A stretch of DNA of 64,000 nt from Xanthomonas sp. DAR 35659 (GTDB lineage: Bacteria; Pseudomonadota; Gammaproteobacteria; Xanthomonadales; Xanthomonadaceae), in the NCBI RefSeq assembly GCF_041242975.1, contig NZ_CP162488.1, forward strand, positions 3,896,001 through 3,960,000, read 5' to 3'. The number at the start of each line of letters is the position of its first letter. The first letter of the stretch is position 1. The notes under the pieces were generated by a model. That model was not told the DNA's origin, searched no databases, and saw only the letters and a program-made list of their open reading frames with translations. The translations under genes were made by a program, and so were the position numbers. Positions 59,136 through 64,000 of the stretch are shown piece by piece.

Positions 59136-59585
59136 TCAGCGCGGCGGGAGGCGCCTGGTCTGGCGGCTGGGGGCCAGCGGGGACGCCGCGCCCGGCGTCA
59201 GGCGGCCTGCGGCAGCGGCCTGCAGCAACCGCTGGAAGGTCGGGCACTGCGTATGCTGGACGGCGGGACATGCCGCGGCATGGCGCAGCCCCTTGCTCAT
59301 CGTGCGCAGCCGTTTGATGGTCGCGTCGATGGCGTCGGCCTTCGCCGACAGCAACGCCCTGTCCACCTGCAGCGCGCCCCCGGGACTGAGCATGGCGCGG
59401 ATGTCGTCCAGCGACAGCCCACCGGCCTGCCCCAGCGCGATCAGCGCCAATTGGTCGAGCACGTCCGGCGCGAAGTGCCGCCGGCCACCCGCCGCGCGGC
59501 TTGCCGGGATCAGCCCCTTCTTCTCATAGAACCGCAGCGTGGAGGCGGGCACGCCGGTGCGCTTGGCGACGTCGGCAATGTCCAT
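59136..59585 (-). CDS. MerR-family transcriptional regulator
   Basis: 149 residues. The N-terminal winged helix reads MDIADVAKRTGVPASTLRFY, EKKGLIPASRAAGGRRHFAP, then DVLDQLALIALGQAGGLSLD, the MerR signature. A dimerisation helix follows. Near the C-terminus Cys106 and Cys114 (ACPAVQHTQCPTF) could form a metal or redox site. The start at 59585 is preferred; an upstream ATG at about 59627 would run through the operator. It is divergent from a methyltransferase gene and should regulate it from the palindrome between them. Confidence 0.9.
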   Translation of the reverse strand: MDIADVAKRTGVPASTLRFYEKKGLIPASRAAGGRRHFAPDVLDQLALIALGQAGGLSLDDIRAMLSPGGALQVDRALLSAKADAIDATIKRLRTMSKGLRHAAACPAVQHTQCPTFQRLLQAAAAGRLTPGAASPLAPSRQTRRLPPR

Positions 59586-59596
59586 CGCCCGCCCCC

Positions 59597-59627
59597 TTGA
59601 CTTGAAGTTGACTTCAACTTCTACCAT
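59597..59627 (+). promoter_or_regulatory. MerR-type promoter and operator
   Basis: TTGACT and TACCAT are separated by 19 bases, the lengthened spacer typical of MerR-activated promoters. The spacer contains a perfect inverted repeat GAAGTTGA-CT-TCAACTTC. It faces the methyltransferase and overlaps the 5' region of the MerR gene. Confidence 0.8.
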
Positions 59628-59753
59628 GCCATCACCGCGCCATTGGAGCAATCGCCCAGGGAACGGGCATGACGCGGACGGACCCGGAACCGCCGGGTTT
59701 CGCAGAAGGCCTGTTTCGTTGCGGCGCGGCGATCGCATCATCGGGAGTCCGAC

Positions 59754-60542
59754 ATGAAGACCGATCACATCCAGTTTCACGATGGGGCGGCGTATGAGCG
59801 ATACATGGGAACGTGGAGCCGGCTCGCCGGCCGCACCTTCCTCGACTGGCTCGCACCGGAGCCGGACCAACGTTGGCTGGACGTCGGCTGCGGCAATGGC
59901 GCCTTCACCGAAATGCTTGTCGAACGCTGTCGCCCGGCCCTGGTGCAGGGCGTGGACCCCTCCGAGGAGCAGCTTGCCTACGCGCGCATGCGGCCGGGGC
60001 TGGGCGACGCGCGGTTCCACCAGGCCGATGCGATGGCGTTGCCTTACCCCGACAACACGTTCGATGCCGCCGTCATGCCCTTGGTGGTGTTCTTCGTCCC
60101 CGACCCGGCCAGAGGCGTTGCCGAGATGGAACGCGTGGTGCGCCCTGGCGGGTCCGTTGCCGCGTACGCCTGGGACATGCCGGGCGGCGGCTTTCCCTAT
60201 GAACCGCTGCTGGTGGAAATCCGCCGGCTTGGCATCGCGGTTCCGACACCGCCAAGCCCCGATGCGTCGCGCATCGAGGTCATGCGGGCGTTGTGGGCTG
60301 GCGCTGGCCTGGACGCGATCCACACACGGGCGATCGACGTGCGCCGCGCGTTCGCCAGCTTCGACGACTTCTGGGCGACGGCCCTGGGGGCGCCAAGCGT
60401 CGGACCGACGCTCGCGACGATGGCGGCTCGGGACCTGGCGGTTCTGAAGGCACGGCTACGGACGCGCCTGCGAGCGACAGCCTCCGGCCCTCTCACCTGC
60501 GGCGCCCGCGCCAATGCGGTGACAGGTCGTGTTCCGACGTAG
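59754..60542 (+). CDS. Class I SAM-dependent methyltransferase
   Basis: 262 residues. Motif I is WLDVGCGNGAFTEMLVER, then QGVDPSEEQLAYAR. FHQADAMALPYPDNTFDAAV and EMERVVRPGGSVAAYAWDMP follow, the Methyltransf_11/25 pattern. The substrate is unknown, probably a small molecule. The last 25 residues (TASGPLTCGARANAVTGRVPT) look unlike the family and may reflect a changed 3' end. The MerR-type promoter about 130 bases upstream suggests induction by a compound that the regulator binds. Confidence 0.88.
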   Translation: MKTDHIQFHDGAAYERYMGTWSRLAGRTFLDWLAPEPDQRWLDVGCGNGAFTEMLVERCRPALVQGVDPSEEQLAYARMRPGLGDARFHQADAMALPYPDNTFDAAVMPLVVFFVPDPARGVAEMERVVRPGGSVAAYAWDMPGGGFPYEPLLVEIRRLGIAVPTPPSPDASRIEVMRALWAGAGLDAIHTRAIDVRRAFASFDDFWATALGAPSVGPTLATMAARDLAVLKARLRTRLRATASGPLTCGARANAVTGRVPT

Positions 60543-60599
60543 CCGCCCCCTGCCGCGGAAGAACCGATCGGCCATGCCGTGCTGGCCGACCGCCACGCC

Positions 60600-62075
60600 T
60601 CAGCCCGGCGCGGCGATGCCCGCAGCGTCCGCCGCCGCATCCCGCGCATGCACGCAGTCATTGCGGCCGTTGCGCTTGGCACGGTACAGCGCGGCGTCGG
60701 CCTGCTGCAGCAGCTCGAGCGCCGCGTCGGCGGTGGCCGGCCGGGTGGCGATGCCGATGCTGACCGTGACCACTCCCAGCGGGCTGGCGGGATGCGGGAT
60801 CCGGCGGTGCGCGACCGCCGCCAGCAGCCCACGCGCGATCGCGTGGGCGGCGTCGGCCGCCGTCTCCGGCAGCACCACCGCGAACTCCTCGCCGCCGTAG
60901 CGCGCCACCGTGGCCGTGGACGCCGGCACCGCCTCGGCCAGCGCGGTGGCGACCTCGACCAGGCAGGCGTCGCCGACCACATGACCATGGCTGTCGTTGA
61001 ACTGCTTGAAGAAGTCGATGTCGATCATCAGCAACGAGCAGTCGGTACCGCTGTCGAGGTCACGCAGGCGCGCCGCCAGACCGACCCGGTTGGCGATGCC
61101 GGTCAGCGGATCGCGCGCCACCTGCTGCTGCAGGCGACGCGTGCTAGAACGGCTGATGCGCTGGATCTCCAGGTGCGCGCTGTGCAGGAACGCCACATGC
61201 ACGCCGTACACCATCATCGCCAGCGTGGCCGCGACCATGCCCCATAAGAAGCTGACCCGCGACACGCTGATCGCCAACAGCAGCACCGCCAGCGCGAACA
61301 CGATCGGCGCGAACGCGGCGATCAGTTCGGCACCGCGCATGGTCGGCCGCGCGCGGCGCAACCAGGGCCCGCGCGGCAGCGCCGCCGCCAGCACCAGCGC
61401 GACGCTGGGCAGGTCGATCAGCAGCCCGCCCCACCACGGCAGCCCGGCCAGTTCGATGCGGTTGTAGACCGCCACCACCGCGCCGTTGGCCCACAGGTAG
61501 GCACTGGCGCTCAGGTAGAAGTGCCGGCGGCTGCAGCCGCCGGCGCCGAACAGACGCAGCGTGGCCATCGAGGCGAGCAACAGGTCGATCGCGTCGGCGT
61601 GATGGACGATCAGGCTGACATCGGGTTCGGAGAAGCCGTCGCCCGCCGACAGCGCAAGATGGATCAGCAGGTACAGCAGTCCGGCCCCGACCAACGCCAG
61701 CAGAGCGTCCAGCGCCTCGATCAGCCGCGACTGCGGCCGGTTGAACGAGCGCGCGATGAGGAACAGCGCCGGGATCATCGACGAGCCGGAAAACATCACG
61801 CCCAGTTGCTGCAGCACCGGGCCGTGCTGCGGCACCAGCAGCGCCAGCAGGTTGCAGGCGGTCCACAGCATCTGCATCGCGACCATCCATCCCAGCAGCC
61901 GCCACGGCAACCGGTCCACCGCCGCCGCATGGCGGTGCCGGTGCAGCACCGCCAGCACCGAGACGGCCTGCACCGCCAGCCCGCACCACTGCGCCGCGGG
62001 CGTGCCGGAGCCGCCACCATGCGCGACCAGGGCATGCGCCAGCATCAGGCCAATGACGACGATGGGCAGCAACAT
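60600..62075 (-). CDS. Membrane-bound diguanylate cyclase
   Basis: 491 residues from the ATG at 62075, which has GGAGAG close upstream. Seven or eight membrane helices fill residues 1-320. The GGDEF domain follows: [40 protein letters not shown] and the active site [18 protein letters not shown] is a functional variant. The RxxD inhibitory site expected five residues before it is missing (it reads PAST). The enzyme should make cyclic di-GMP in response to a signal sensed in the membrane. It is monocistronic and divergent from the catalase gene. Confidence 0.9.
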   Translation of the reverse strand: MLLPIVVIGLMLAHALVAHGGGSGTPAAQWCGLAVQAVSVLAVLHRHRHAAAVDRLPWRLLGWMVAMQMLWTACNLLALLVPQHGPVLQQLGVMFSGSSMIPALFLIARSFNRPQSRLIEALDALLALVGAGLLYLLIHLALSAGDGFSEPDVSLIVHHADAIDLLLASMATLRLFGAGGCSRRHFYLSASAYLWANGAVVAVYNRIELAGLPWWGGLLIDLPSVALVLAAALPRGPWLRRARPTMRGAELIAAFAPIVFALAVLLLAISVSRVSFLWGMVAATLAMMVYGVHVAFLHSAHLEIQRISRSSTRRLQQQVARDPLTGIANRVGLAARLRDLDSGTDCSLLMIDIDFFKQFNDSHGHVVGDACLVEVATALAEAVPASTATVARYGGEEFAVVLPETAADAAHAIARGLLAAVAHRRIPHPASPLGVVTVSIGIATRPATADAALELLQQADAALYRAKRNGRNDCVHARDAAADAAGIAAPG

Positions 62076-62540
62076 TCGCTCTCCGCGGCACACGATGGTC
62101 CAGGGGCGTGCCGCCATGCGGCCGCTCCCGATGGAAGCCCCTCCCCCTCTCACGCAGGCGAGTCGACGGATCGGCGCACAACGCGCTATCGGCTCCGGAG
62201 CGCGATCCTGTAGCGGTCAGCTTACCGGGATTGCCGACCGTGCCGGCGGCCGGACCGCGGCGCAGGCCACAGCCGGCGGGGGCATGCCGCACCGTCGGCC
62301 ACACCCCCAACGGGGACCGCGCCCACGACGCCGCTTCCGTTCGCTCCGCATCCGCCATGGCGATGCCGCAGCGCGCGCGTCACGCCGCGCGACGAAACCG
62401 CGCGTGGGTGCGCGCCCGGCAGTGCACGGACCATTCACGCCCCTCGGACCAGCATCGGGCAACGGCTCACGCCTCTCGCCGCAGCGCACACGTCTGGGCT
62501 GCATCCGCATCGCCTGATCTCCCCCGGAGTGCACCGCTCA
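62076..62540. other. 465-base divergent gap between diguanylate cyclase and catalase
   Basis: I see no gene in this stretch; frames are Arg/Ala-rich shadows. Promoters of both flanking genes must be here. I could not identify an OxyR site or a clear sigma-70 or sigma-38 box by eye. Confidence 0.45.

Positions 62541-64000
<1,460 letters not shown>

Overview
The window is about 64 kb of high-GC gammaproteobacterial chromosome. Gene content and order (cyoAB, lspA-ispH, ileS-ribF-murJ, obgE-rpmA-rplU, minCDE, a ColRS-like/pap2/eptA cluster, an M2 dipeptidyl peptidase) point to Xanthomonas or a close Xanthomonadaceae relative. Several small intergenic repeat families fit this. The genus is an inference from gene content; no database search was run. 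Most of the window is core housekeeping DNA. No prophage, CRISPR array or intact transposon was seen.

Layout. 1-1730: start of a cytochrome bo quinol oxidase operon (cyoA complete, cyoB cut by the window edge). 2.2-3.9 kb: a visibly AT-richer patch with two small exported proteins and an eroded IS5-type transposase, ending at a tRNA-Thr(CGU) gene. 4.0-5.7 kb: two overlapping membrane/exported proteins. 5.8-13.2 kb: reverse-strand ispH, lspA, ileS, ribF and murJ, then rpsT forward. 13.7-15.6 kb: obgE, rpmA, rplU. 15.9-23.1 kb: uvrA, two thioesterases, a frameshifted gene, a PCu(A)C copper chaperone, an enoyl-CoA hydratase and a DUF2007-like membrane protein. 23.4-26.4 kb: a five-EF-hand exported protein, the Bpt leucyltransferase and an EEP-family lipoprotein.

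26.5-29.4 kb holds a tight five-gene operon: Roadblock/LC7, an Aer-type PAS protein, a solute-binding-like protein without a signal peptide, and two proteins I do not recognise. It is the best candidate here for an undescribed system. 29.5-36.1 kb: purT, a beheaded LysR regulator, then a run of SPFH protein, Arc-type ribbon-helix-helix protein, DUF4177-like protein, alpha/beta hydrolase, membrane protein, M15 peptidase and exported protein, preceded by a GATATC palindrome. 36.2-41.1 kb: small membrane proteins, a GyrI-like/SRPBCC protein and a NarL-type two-component system. Two inverted copies of a roughly 77-bp repeat flank two of these genes.

41.2-43.7 kb: a GNAT gene leading into minCDE. 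44.1-51.6 kb: a HEXXH protein, a ColRS-like two-component system divergent from pap2-eptA (lipid A modification), and the M2 peptidase. 51.7-55.5 kb: a DUF1963 protein, an acetyltransferase, a small unknown protein and a Bcr/CflA exporter. 55.7-58.9 kb: a tandem glycine riboswitch and gcvP. 59.1-64 kb: a MerR regulator divergent from a methyltransferase with a textbook 19-bp-spacer promoter, a membrane diguanylate cyclase, and a large catalase cut by the right edge.
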